Of a DNA stretch of 64,000 nucleotides, positions 12,512 through 23,382 are shown one piece after another (the stretch's first letter is position 1; the number at the start of each line of letters is the position of its first letter). The DNA comes from Siphonodentalium dalli. Its lineage: Eukaryota; Mollusca; Scaphopoda; Gadilida; Siphonodentaliidae. The stretch spans positions 173,884,556-173,948,555 of the forward strand of contig CP136067.1 in NCBI GenBank assembly GCA_032622095.1. Direction: 5' to 3'. A program made the position numbers and the translations under genes. The notes under the pieces were generated by a model, which saw nothing but the letters and a program-made list of their open reading frames with translations, had not been told where the DNA came from and did not search any database.

Positions 12512-12647
12512 CAGTAATGCTCTAAGTAATCGACTTCTTAACCACAGCAGAATTATGGGTAACTTTTCAGGATTTAATCGGAAATATGGCTTGTTTCCAT
12601 TCATCGGAAAGCTGTGGTTAAGAAGTCGACTTCTTGGAGTGTTACTG
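12512..12647. mobile_element. TA-flanked MITE (Tigger/mariner-like), 136 bp
   Basis: It begins CAGTAATGCTCTAAG and ends with the inverted ...TTGGAGTGTTACTG, flanked by TA at 12510-12511 and 12648-12649. An inner perfect inverted block TCGACTTCTTAACCACAGC / GCTGTGGTTAAGAAGTCGA confirms the fold. TA duplication plus CAG termini fit Tc1/mariner-pogo-type MITEs. It sits directly upstream of the dead exon 2 copy. Confidence 0.75.
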
Positions 12648-12649
12648 TA

Positions 12650-12727
12650 GCTGTTAACTGGCACACTGATTTTTCTGGGAAGAACACAAGAATGGCTTCG
12701 GGAACTTTTCTGGTGAGTTCTGGTTGG
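12650..12727 (+). pseudogene. Dead second copy of FReD exon 2
   Basis: The stretch reads FFWEEHKNGFGNFSGEFWLG and is followed by GTGAGT, matching the 3' half and donor of exon 2 260 bp upstream. The 5' half is disrupted: an in-frame TGA lies before FFWEE and the MITE abuts it. It looks like a local exon duplication, perhaps once a mutually exclusive alternative exon, that has decayed. Confidence 0.7.
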
Positions 12728-13247
12728 GTGAGTTTTGAAGTTTCGAAAGGCAATGAGGGTGACACACACCATCCCCCCGACTTCTGGAACGTGGGGAACT
12801 GGTGATAGTGCATCACAATTACATGTGTTTCCATTGAAAGACATGTTATGGATTTAAGTCAGAAAACAAACGATAAATTAATATCACACGAAATATTGAT
12901 ATTGCGGCCTCATATTCTCTGGAAAATTCCTGCCATGGTGAGACATTTCCAGCTGTTTTCAGTATTTTGCGCAGAGTGAACGAAACGCTCTTTACTTCTG
13001 CCATATCGGGAGTAGACCAACACGAACGCTCTTTTCTGTTGCATGCCTTGCAACAGACTCTATTTGTTTGGGAATCCACATATCGTGTTGTATTGTTTAC
13101 GATTTTATTGCATCTTTCTTGAACATACATGTATAATGCTCGCAAAAAAGGTAGTTCAATTATATACCTCTCCATTTCGATATCGGGAACAATTCAAAAG
13201 CGAATATTATTAGGTGTATTTTGGAGCGCAAACCGCCATGTGGCTTT

Positions 13248-13412
13248 AATCCTTGATCATTTTTCAAATTTATTGATTATAATAACGTGATACATTGGTG
13301 GAAAGAGCTATCACATTATTATAATCAATAAATTTGAAAAATGATCAAGGAAATATGGGTTGATACAAAAATCGGACTTGGCACTGAAAGGGCTAAGAGT
13401 TTTTTTGGGGGG
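13248..13412. mobile_element. Truncated copy of the palindromic TTAA MITE
   Basis: It carries CCTTGATCATTTTTC...GATTATAATAACGTGATACATT and, inverted, ATCACATTATTATAATC...GGACTTGGCACTGAAAGGG. This is the same sequence as the intact element at 17721-17929, with the left tip lost and a small deletion at the centre. Confidence 0.8.
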
Positions 13413-14030
13413 ATATTGATTGAAAATGTCATCAGTACTCTGGTATGATGTGTGCCCCATCATTCTGCATACCTGTTTTTGTGTAGGCATAACAGTATGC
13501 CAAATTGCTGTAATACATGTTTCCTTCAGATTAAACAGCATACCTGAAGATTGAGTGAATCAAGCCGCATTCAACAAAAATCAAATACCTAAACAATTAA
13601 TACCAGCATGCATAATTGTCATGTTATAGTAAGCTTTTTAATGATGTGTAATCTCAATTTGACCAATCTACGGCACAAATGCATGCGTAAATTAATTGTC
13701 CATCAATTGAGAATTCGTGTCAATGTCTATATTAATCTGTTTATGTCATATCGCGGGATTTGGCATCCATTGAGCTCAACAGAGCTTTTCAAATAGATGC
13801 TCAAATCTCCATCACGGATATAAACAGTTTAAAGGTACTCAATCCGATCAGATCAGATGGTCCTATATTACTAATTATTTGGCTTCGGGGGTAAAAAGTA
13901 TTTGATTCGAGTCGAGGAACCGACACATCAAAGCTCAGAGTGATCAGATATGGATTTTTGAAATTCGTTAATTTCTCGAGATCTGGGACACTAATTTAGT
14001 CTGCCTCGTGGTCAAACAGACACATTGCGG

Positions 14031-14112
14031 GTGTAAGATGAATAACTCTAAAATCAAGTGGTTAGTTGTTAACAATATTAACCATTTGATTTTAGAGTTA
14101 TCCATCCTACAC
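14031..14112. repeat. Hairpin MITE-like palindrome, ~80 bp
   Basis: GTGTAAGATGAATAACTCTA...AAATCAAGTGGTTA is complemented by TAACCATTTGATTTTAGAGT...TATCCATCCTACAC around a short GTTGTTAACAATAT loop. It is non-coding. Confidence 0.65.
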
Positions 14113-14286
14113 CGTCCGTGTGTACTTTATAGAATCGAAAACGGCTGGCTCGATTGAGTTCAAACTTCCCATCTAAGGGTAAAAACCACGAACACCGTAG
14201 TTGTCGCGTTTTGGAGAAGCTCTGAGCACCCTTTATCCACTCCCAAAATCACCGCAAAGGCTCGACGGGGGTTAATCGCGTTGATA

Positions 14287-14331
14287 GTTAAAGAGCGTTC
14301 ATATCCGCAGTGTCGTTGATAAAGAGCGTAT
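14287..14331 (+). repeat. Pair of TAAAGAGCGT motifs outside a recognised MITE
   Basis: GTTAAAGAGCGTTC at ~14287 and GATAAAGAGCGTAT at ~14318 are spaced as in the two TTAA MITEs farther right. They probably mark a remnant of that family. Confidence 0.4.
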
Positions 14332-14844
14332 GTGTGTAATGTAATTCTTACGTCTTTGGTATGGGCGTGTGCGTGTAAGACTGTATCCAGACATGAGCGT
14401 GTTGTGTGACGTATTTTGTGTATTGCCGTGGCAAAATTAGACCCCCACGGCATCCCCACGGCAATTTTAATTCACATTCCCAACACCTAGCAGGGAATGC
14501 TACCAGCAAATTTAAAAATTGGTCACTTGACCTCCCCATGAATATCTTCTGGGAAATTCCAGGGAATGCGTGCCCATTATCGGGCCATTGTGTGTGTCGC
14601 GGTCGAGGTAAATACACGTGGTTGTGAATTACGTCACGCCACGTGGATCCAGGCGGAAGTTAACCTGGCGTACGTTAGTGATACCGGAGTTATAGCGTGC
14701 GCGTTATGATTTTTGACTGACCGCAGTGCCCGATCCGCCGAATGTGAACATCTTATCAACTGTTACGACAGTCCGTGGCCCACGACAGTCAATTGCCGTG
14801 GCGAATATTGAAGCCTACGGCGATTGAATGTGTGTCCTTTATAT

Positions 14845-15108
14845 AGTCTCGAACCGATTGAGCTCAAACTTGCTACCTACGGGAAGTGTCATGGACGGGT
14901 TAAATTGTGACCCCGACCTGACCTTGACCTTGAAAATGATCAATTCAAGGTCAAATCGGGTGAAATTGAAAAACAAAAAATTAAATTAAAAAGGCACAAT
15001 TAACTCAATGAAAAACAAAAAATTAAATTAAAAAATTCTCTCATTGAAAGTCATGTTTCTGACAAAGCCATGGGACAAATGCCGCCAGTGGCGGGCTAAC
15101 CTGCTAGT
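14845..15108 (+). mobile_element. Helitron-like non-autonomous element, 3' portion
   Basis: The 3' end has a CCGCC-AGT-GGCGG hairpin (15082-15094) followed 10 nt later by CTAGT (15104-15108), the classical Helitron terminus (hairpin then CTRRT). Internally it carries a GACGGGTYAAATTGTGACC / TGACCTTGACCTT block also found twice in the next element. The 5' end is not firmly located. Confidence 0.5.
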
Positions 15109-15485
15109 CTTATATATATATTTTTGACTGTCTGTTTGTTTGTCTGTGTGTTAGCTATGGCCGGGAAAACTACCAGACGGATTTTGAAGACATTTTGTAA
15201 CTAGGGATAATTTTGTCCATGGAGTGTTTTGGACGGGTCAAATCGTGACCCTGACCTGAACTTGACCTTCAAAAAGGTCAATTCAATGTCAAATCGGGTA
15301 AAAGCGGACGGATTTCGACGGGTAATTTTGTCGGGAACTTTTGTCCGGGGAGTGTTTTTGGACGGGTCAAATCGTGACCCCGACCTGACCTTGACCTTCA
15401 AAATGGTCAATTCAAGGTAAAATCGCGCAATTCGCCGAAAAGCAGAGGGGAAACAGCCCGGTCAAAGTCGGGTCCACCAGCTAGT
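15108..15485 (+). mobile_element. Helitron-like non-autonomous element, tandem copy
   Basis: It starts TCTTATATATATA directly after the CTAGT of the previous element, followed by a GACTGTCTGTTTGTTTGTCTG stretch typical of Helitron 5' ends. It ends CCCG...CGGG hairpin then CTAGT at 15481-15485, followed by T. It contains two copies of the TGACCTGACCTTGACCTTC block (15250 and 15385). Head-to-tail Helitrons are a known product of rolling-circle insertion into an existing end. Confidence 0.55.
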
Positions 15486-15746
15486 TAAAATTTATATCTA
15501 TAATTTGACAATTTTGTCACCAAATATACGTTCATGTACCCGCAGCCGAGGCGGTTATGTGGTGGATACAACCATCGCATTCTGAGTGGTGCGGGTTCTA
15601 AGCCCGACATGGGCGAATTACGAATCCGATTTTCAAGCTAGCTCAGATTTAAGGGAACAACATACTGCGCCAGCGCCTCTATAACATTCACATACCGAAA
15701 AAATGTTTGTCGACGCAATGCAGTTGACCATTATTGTTTTATTCAG

Positions 15747-15911
15747 GCAACGAGGCAATCGCGCGTTTCGCCGCAACAAGAAGACAGGTCCTGCATGTAG
15801 AGCTGGAAGACTTTGACGGAAATACAGCATATGCTACGTATCACAATTTCTCAGTTGGTGGGGAGGACACGAAGTACAGACTGACTGTTGGCTCATATAT
15901 AGGAACGGCCG
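15747..15911 (+). CDS. Fibrinogen-related domain gene, exon 3
   Basis: The acceptor TTTTATTCAG and the donor GGCCG|GTCAGT flank 165 nt. It encodes NEAIARFAATRRQVLHVELE, then DFDGNTAYATYHNFSVGGED and YRLTVGSYIGTAG, the central FReD beta-sheet region. The exon starts and ends in phase 1. A partial inverted copy of this exon and its downstream flank lies at 54.78-55.06 kb. Confidence 0.9.
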
Positions 15912-15985
15912 GTCAGTATATTGCATCTTTATATTACGAATATGGAGGTTGGTTCAATATAGGCAAAACACCAGTCTAATGCGCG

Positions 15986-17489
15986 AAATTCGACAACAAA
16001 TATCGAATGTTCTACTTCACGTAGTAAACAAATAAATTTAATATAAATTTTAATATTGACTTTTGTAATGTTATTATCAAAATAAATACAAATATGTGTA
16101 TAGTGTACGAATATTGATTGGCTGTGATTGTTAGAATTGATATGATGCTTCTGTATGATTATTGGCGCTCATTCGATCTATCTTGTCTAAAAGACTAATG
16201 CACGCATGGAGCAAGGTCAGGCACCTACGTCACACATGAAGTCTCTAACCCACAGATGTTTATATATTTAATTTGTTTGAAACATTGTAAACGCCTGACG
16301 GGATAAACTAGTATAGGAACTGTGGCAATTTAAAAAAACAAAAACAAATACAGGAAGGTATGCAGGAAGGTATGCTGGTGGTCCGAGAGGCAAAACACGC
16401 ATTGTTTACAACCTATTGCAATGTTTTGTACTAAAGACCTTTTGTGCCCATATTAGTATTTTGTAGCAGATTAAAACATATTATAACTGCAAAACACCAT
16501 AGTTATGTTACTGGGACTTCATATCGGTCTTAGTAGAGACGAGATTAAGCTATGGCATGTTGTATATTCGACTGTGAGGCGAAACATTTCCTTCCCGATA
16601 CCCATCGGAAAGAAGCTTTGAGAATTCTAAAATTGAAATATAAACTTGCCCTGATATAACTAAGACTTTTAAGCCTTGGGCATTATGTGCATGGAGAGAG
16701 AGCAACTGTCTCATACATTAATGTAACTACCAATGGCGAGACAATAACTGTCATCAGTGCATCAAGCCAGTCAGTGAATTATTTGCATATCTCCCCACTC
16801 GGATGATATGTTACTCTCACAACACCTAAAGTATCCAAGTCTGGCATAGTGACGGCTTGTCATTTATTTTAACAGAAGTTGCTTCAATAGACTAACAAAA
16901 CTGATAGGGAATAATGCTAGATAATGGGCTGGTTGACACACAAATCAGGAAATATTTGTTATAAATTATCGAATTGTGCGTATCATGCACAATGACCTAT
17001 AGGTTTGACGATATCAGCAATTTATAGACGAATGACTATCAGCCAGTATTTGACAAAGATCTTGCCTGTCTTAACAATTTTTGTTTTCAATTAAAACAGC
17101 TTCTGAAACAGGTTAAACTGTCATTTGAACTAAATGAGATACGTTCACAATGATATGAGTGTTATCAATAGGGTTTGTTTGGTTTTAGATCAAAATTAGT
17201 TGTGTAAACAAAATAGGGAGTAAAAAACTTTTTCTTTCAAGTTTGGGGGTGGTGGGTACCCGAAAAAAACGGCATACTTTCCTGCAATCTGTTTACTGCG
17301 CCAAACACATTTGAACCAATGTATGCTAATACAGAGTTCGTGGCTCCATTAATCTGATATATGAATCATTACTTTCACAATCATATGGGTGATATCAGTA
17401 AGGTTTTGTGTGGTTTTAGATAAAAAATTAGTGAATAAGTGTACTAGCTGACATATATTCAATAAATATAGTATGGCTTAATTGGAGCT
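15986..17489. other. FReD intron 3, first part: no gene seen
   Basis: AT-rich intronic sequence. About 150 bp (16020-16165) recur inverted at 54.78-54.93 kb. Nothing else was recognised. Confidence 0.5.
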
Positions 17490-17587
17490 GACTACGCGGG
17501 TATAGTGCCCAGCGCGGTGGGTATAGTTCCCGACGCGAATCGGAGTGAACTATACCCACCACATTGAGAACTATACCCGCGTAGTCA
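17490..17587. repeat. Inverted repeat GACTACGCGGGTATAGT
   Basis: GACTACGCGGGTATAGTGCC and GGTGGGTATAGTTC at the left are mirrored by GAACTATACCCACCAC and GAACTATACCCGCGTAGTC at the right, so each arm contains the same TATAGT box twice. It is non-coding and probably a MITE or foldback fragment; it is more GC-rich than its surroundings. Confidence 0.65.
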
Positions 17588-17720
17588 ACGACAAGACATG
17601 CTCTATTTATTATATTTCACCGAACAATACGAACTTTCAGCAACATACTACATAATCGTACCCTACAAACATGCACCAACTGCTGAACTCTTCGCATTCC
17701 CTTCATACGACGTTAATTAA

Positions 17721-17929
17721 CCCTTTCAGTGCCAAGTCCGATTTTTGTATCAACCCATATTTCCTTGATCATTTTTCAAATTTATTGATTATAATAATGT
17801 GATACATTGACGGAAAGAGCTCTAAGAGAGCTCTTTCCATCAATGTATCACATTATTATAATCAATAAATTTGAAAAATGATCAAGGAAATATGGGTTGA
17901 TACAAAAATCGGACTTGGCACTGAAAGGG
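17721..17929. mobile_element. Near-perfect palindromic TTAA MITE, 209 bp
   Basis: The element is flanked by TTAA at 17717-17720 and 17930-17933. It begins CCCTTTCAGTGCCAAGTCCG and ends with the exact complement. The two arms are almost identical through to the centre (GAGCTCTAAGAGAGCTC). TTAA target and CCCTTT-type ends fit the piggyBac superfamily. The high arm identity suggests a young copy. Confidence 0.8.
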
Positions 17930-18917
17930 TTAAAAGAAATCATGTACACCTCGTTTTACTGAGAACAAATACACTGTATGATAATAAACTTACCGATAAA
18001 CAGATTGAGAGAAACATAATCGTCTAAGAATGTTTTGAAATCTGAGTTCAATAAACCGAAACGTGCAGTATTTACGTTTTGTTTTGAATGCACGAAACTC
18101 CGAAATTGTATCGCATGGTGAATTCAACCGAATGTTGCCAGTTCGCAAGTTGATGTCGTTCCTGTGAACAAAATGATCGCAGAAATGTTTTAATTTCGTT
18201 TGGACACGTCTTAGTAAATTGGTGGACACATATACATGAAGGTATATCTGTTTTATAGATGTTTGCCTCTGATTATGGCTTTTTGCATCCTAGTTTGGTA
18301 TAGTAGTGTGATAAATTTAGCGCAACAATGTACCATAATGGTACATGGCTCTCGACCAACCAGAAGCCGCCATTTATGTGTGAGGTGAAATATACATGTA
18401 TATAAATGTAGTCCCTAATATCTAAATAGTAGTAGTAATATCTTTTATTTACGTGACATGTGTATGTTAAATTACAAACAAATTTAAGACATTTAATTTA
18501 CATCGCGCACCCGACCCTATTGTGCCTATATGTCACTCTGAAAATAAGAGTTAATTAATTTTTGCATTGTATAGCAAGACCCCTGTCAATTTACGCTATT
18601 ATATGCTATGATGTTTATTTATATATATACTGCTTTCTTTTCAGATAGGCATCATGGATAAAATTAGCACACTGACGTGTGTGTTTGTTGATTATTTCAA
18701 TAAAAGCTGATTCTAACTGGGGTTGTTCTATCATCATGGTTACATTTAAAGGGAGACAGTCGAGTAAAAGTTATCGCTTTTCGTTATAGAAAGGGCATAT
18801 TAATAGGAAGTGCATTTCATCTTCGACTTCAGGTGAGGCACATAATGTGCATTTTCTGAGATTTAGCTTTTCATTTCTAAAACGACCAGTTTCCACTCTC
18901 AAAGGAAGAATTCCACA

Positions 18918-18996
18918 TCGAAACATAGGGCACCTTGGAACATACGCTACCGCCAGTCATTGGCTTTCGGTTGGATGTACATACACCATCTTATAT
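18918..18996 (+). repeat. Dispersed ~75-bp repeat, copy 1
   Basis: GGGCACCTTGGAACATACGC through CACCATCTTATATACAA is repeated essentially unchanged at 21400-21475, in the same orientation and in the same intron. Confidence 0.8.
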
Positions 18997-19051
18997 ACAA
19001 AAGTGACATTCCTCGGTGATAGTAATCCTGTTGAATAACTGGTTTAATTAC

Positions 19052-20337
19052 CAGGTATCCTGTCTGCTTCGACTGGTTGGCTGTGTTGTTTTGTGGTGAT
19101 CCGAATATGCTTGGATAAGTCACTATACAATTCTTGATACAATGCTATATTATAGCTATAATAACTATACTTAAACAAATATCCCTAAATGGGCACACTA
19201 CAAATGTGTATATACCACCACGAGTATACGCTCGGGTCATTAACTAATAATGCTGTATTATTCTTATAGCTAACGGTACACGTTAGATATACACATGACA
19301 TTTCAAGGACCCGCTTATCAACGGATTTGCGCCAGCCTTGGTGTTAGGATTGACTAATTGAAAAAACTATACCGAAACGGTAGTTTCCAGTAACAATGCT
19401 ATATCATTGATATAGCTATACATATAAAATACCCCACTGAACGGGCGCACTACAATTGTGCATATTACACCACGAGTACACGCTCGGGTCACAAACTAAC
19501 AATGGTATATTATAGCTAATGATACACGCTAAATATACAGCTATATTATCACTATAGCTATACACATTAATATCCCAAATTAATGGGTGCACCTAGATGT
19601 GTAGATGATCGATGATGTCTGGACAATACTCATGAATTAATTCTCATCCATAAGCGATGCATGTGCTATTTAGAACCCACTGTTACCTATAGAATGATAC
19701 CTGTCTGCTTAGACTGTGTGGCGGTTGTTTTGTGGTGATCCGAATATGCTTGGATAAGTCACTATACAATTCATGATACAATGCTATATTATAGCTATAC
19801 TATACTTATACAAATATCCCTAAATGGGCACACTACAATTGTGTATATACCACCACGAGTATACGCTCTGGTCATAAACTAATAATGCTGTATTATTCTT
19901 ATAGCTAACGATACACGTTAGATATACACATGACATTTCAAGGACCCGCTTATCATCGGATTTGCGCCAGCCTTGGTGTTAGGATTGACTAATTGAATAA
20001 ACTATACCGAAACGGTAGTTTCCAGTAACAATGCTATATCATTGATATAGCTATACATATAAAATACCCCACTGAACGGGCGCACTACAATTGTGCATAT
20101 GACACCACGAGTACACGCTCTGGTCACAAACTAACAATGGTATATTATAGCTAATGATACACGCTAAATATACAGCTATATTATCACTAGTGCTATACGC
20201 ATTAATATCCCAAATTAATGGGTGCACCTAGATGTGCAGATGATCGATGATGTCTGGACAATACTCATGAATTAATTCTCATCCATTAGCGATGCATGTG
20301 CTATTTAGAACCCACTGTTACCTATATAGAATGATAA
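19052..20337 (+). repeat. ~639-bp tandem duplication, two copies
   Basis: GTGGTGATCCGAATATGC occurs at 19093 and 19732. The whole ~639-bp unit is repeated with few differences, including GCTATATTATAGC-type small palindromes and the clause TGGGTGCACCTAGATGTG. It lies in FReD intron 3 and is non-coding. Confidence 0.85.
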
Positions 20338-21399
20338 ATTCGTAATTGGTATCATGTTCTGGCATGCCAGCAAGAACATATGGCCCACTTGTTTCATTTG
20401 GACAATCCAATTTGATTCTATGCTCTATCTTGACTGGATTTGCACACATGCTGAGCCTACTGGCATTTACCATTATTTCAACCAATATCTTTGGGATGAG
20501 TGGTGGATGTTACGCTCTTCCGCTAACATGGAATTAACATACAGATTGCATATAAAATATGCAAATTTAAACTGAATCCGATGTATTCCACCAAGAATAT
20601 GACATATATATAGCATGTAATATGCAGACTGCATAAAATATGCAACCCGAAGAAGTCACATCAAACATAAATAAATGTTTTGGCATTATTTAAACTTCGC
20701 CAAACTTCGAAATCCATAACCTTGGACATAGGCTAGACTGTAAACATATGTGCCAATTAAATGGTAATCAATTCATTCTTGACGCTACAGTCAGAAATAT
20801 GTCAGACTAAGATTAACGGCGAGTCAAATGCAACACCAAAGAAGTGATTAATTTCTTATCCCAACATCAGGGGTATCAATTTCACACCACATATGTGGCA
20901 TTTATCGTCACGTGACCCAACCAACTTATGTTAGCTGTACAAGACTGGGCACTAAAGCCATTGGACACGCCTTAAAGCGTGAGTGACGGCTGATCTGCCA
21001 CGTGCTGGCTATATACTATCACAACTCAAAATATCGGAACATTTATCTTATAGTGACCAGGAACTCTTCAGAGCGGCGGAGATTAACCAGTTTAAACTGG
21101 TGAGAATATAGGTCTATCTTAAAGCGACCCGACATGCAGTCTTCACATCGACAACGAACGCGGAGAGGTTGAAACTACAAACTACAAACCATCCAACAGA
21201 ATGATTGCATGAAAATTGCAAATCCAACAATCCCACATGACGTGGCAAAAACTATATACACATGGAATACATGTTAACAGACATATAACATGTCGACTTA
21301 TCTAATTAAATCGCCTGTCCCTGACGAGTAGTCGGCGAATAAAAATAGACACGAAACACTAGCTTACAGTGACTATCCAATATTCATAGCATATAGTGT

Positions 21400-21475
21400 C
21401 GGGCACCTTGGAACATACGCTACCGCCAGTCATTGGCTTTCGGTTGGATGTACATACACCATCTTATATACAATA
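21400..21475 (+). repeat. Dispersed ~75-bp repeat, copy 2
   Basis: Second copy of the 18918-18996 segment. It is followed at once by the hairpin at 21474-21560. Confidence 0.8.
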
Positions 21476-21560
21476 TAGATCTATTAGCACGGTCCATATT
21501 CATCAATACATATGATTCAGTTTGTATTGATGAATATGGACCGTGCTCATAGATCTATAT
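21474..21560. repeat. Near-perfect hairpin, ~85 bp
   Basis: ATATAGATCTAT...AGCACGGTCCATATTCATCA is mirrored by TGATGAATATGGACCGTGCT...ATAGATCTATAT. It ends ~65 bp before FReD exon 4. Confidence 0.75.
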
Positions 21561-21626
21561 AAATACGTATATTGTTGTCATGTTCGTTCAGCTTTGTGTG
21601 TTAACACCTGATGATTTTCATTTTAG

Positions 21627-21883
21627 GGGACGCATTAGCACGTCATAACGGGCACATGTTTGACACTGCTGATAATGATGACACTACGCAAAATTGTACG
21701 CAATTTTATCCGGGAGGATGGTGGATGGTGGATGATGGTGGATGTTTCAATACTTACCTCAACGGATTATATTACAGGGGTCAAGTTGCTAACGGGACAT
21801 ACGGGTCTGTCTTCTGGATTAGCTTTCGGGGACCTTTTTATTCCCTCAAGCGCACGGTAATGAAAATTCGACCTGTGTTTTAG
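21627..21883 (+). CDS. Fibrinogen-related domain gene, terminal exon 4
   Basis: The acceptor TCATTTTAG precedes 21627; the frame ends at TAG 21883. It encodes DALARHNGHMFDTADNDDTT (calcium-site acidic cluster), NCTQFYPGGWWMVDDGGCFN with the last two family cysteines, TYLNGLYYRGQ, and the closing SVFWISFRGPFYSLKRTVMK then IRPVF. Together the four exons give a complete, apparently intact FReD of usual length (~215 aa) behind a Thr/Pro linker. Confidence 0.9.
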
Positions 21884-22858
21884 GCCGTGTTAACACAGAT
21901 GGCAAACAAAATAATGAAAGTCTTTACGCATGAAAATGCTACAATTTTTGAATGATAAATTTTGGAATTAAACAATGTGTGTCTTCGATTGTTTCACCGC
22001 TTGTTGGGGCGAAAAAAAGCAACGAGTTGTTGCATGATTTATTCTTCCCGGATATTTTATGTATGATTTTGATTCTGCCGAAAACAACCAAAGAAATCAC
22101 ACACACATCGCTGGGAATGTGAATTGTTGGACATGTGCATGTGTTATGTGCAAGTGAGTTGTTCACATCATAGCACTCCATAAAATATACGATGGATTGC
22201 CTGCAAAATTACCATCTCTAATGAGATCATCCCAGATAATTTCATAATTATTTTAAGACCCAGATATGAAACTTTCCCATTTGATGATATATGTTCTCTT
22301 TAAATTTAAACAAAATCGTATCATTATAACTATCGTGATTTCCCCAAAACTTCGGTATAATTTGATACACGACAATCGTTTTTTTTTCTCTTTCAAATAC
22401 TGTATTTATTCTTTCTGAAATTATGTCATACATGTACAAACATATAGCGATTACACTATAATATCACGTTATTTCACTGGCATCAAAACAGGGAGGATGG
22501 GTGGGGCCTCGCACACTACCCATTTACCCTCGTAGCATACCACATAATTATACATCATCGTATCGATGTACATGTATATGTATATACTCACAGCGTAATC
22601 GGTCGGAGAATCTATTGGGTGCATCGAGGATTCGATGGGCGGCCATCGAGGGTTCTAGCGGTTTTTTTGCTCAACTTGTCGTGGGTTGTCATCCGTCGTG
22701 CGTGCGTCCATCAGTCAACAATTTCATTTTGTACACCCTATACAGGCCACATCCGTCACTTCGAGGTGACAGTACTGTGGTTAAATATTCAACTCTTACG
22801 ATCAATATACCTTCCCTATAGATTTGAATCTGGCCCAATAGTAATCGTTTACAATTAA

Positions 22859-23378
22859 AGGCACGGGCGGCGTTTGTTGCAGAAATATTCATGTTTGTTC
22901 AAATCGCCATCAACAGAAGGAATATTAAAATATAGATAGTTTTGTTCATATGCCAAACATAATCAGTGCGTAAACAGTATATTGTCGCCAAGACGTACGA
23001 TGGTGTACGTAAACACGAGCCTGCTCGTGTTATAGCAGTTTTGCTTCTGTTTACATAACACAGCGCAATTATGTTGGTTAATCGCACACAAATGATATAA
23101 ACGCTCTTTATTATTTCCATATCAGGAAAACAGTAACAAATAACGCTCTTTATGTTTACCAAATCCGAATCTAAACAAAAGCCAGGTTCTGTAACATTTT
23201 TTGCTTTTGTTTACATAACAAAGGAAAAACATATGACAATAACATACTGTTTATGCCATATTTCTGATTGGCATAAGAACAAAGTATGTCTATATTTTAC
23301 TATTCCTTCTGTATATGGCGGTTTTTGACGGAGGTGAATATTTTAACAGCATACACACCGCCAACGCTGCCCGTATCT
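22859..23378. mobile_element. TTAA-flanked MITE, 520 bp, copy 1
   Basis: It is bounded by TTAA at 22855-22858 and 23379-23382. The ends are AGGCACGGGCGGCG and its inverted counterpart ...CGCTGCCCGTATCT. Inverted arms extend ~90 bp (ATCGCCATCAACAGAAGGAA / TTCCTTCTGTATATGGCGGT). It carries two copies of ACGCTCTTTA (23101, 23146). There is no transposase. Confidence 0.7.
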
Positions 23379-23382
23379 TTAA

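Noticed and set aside
22501-22858. 106-aa and 79-aa + strand ORFs
   Set aside because: Overlapping frames without motifs, splice context or composition signal; left unannotated.
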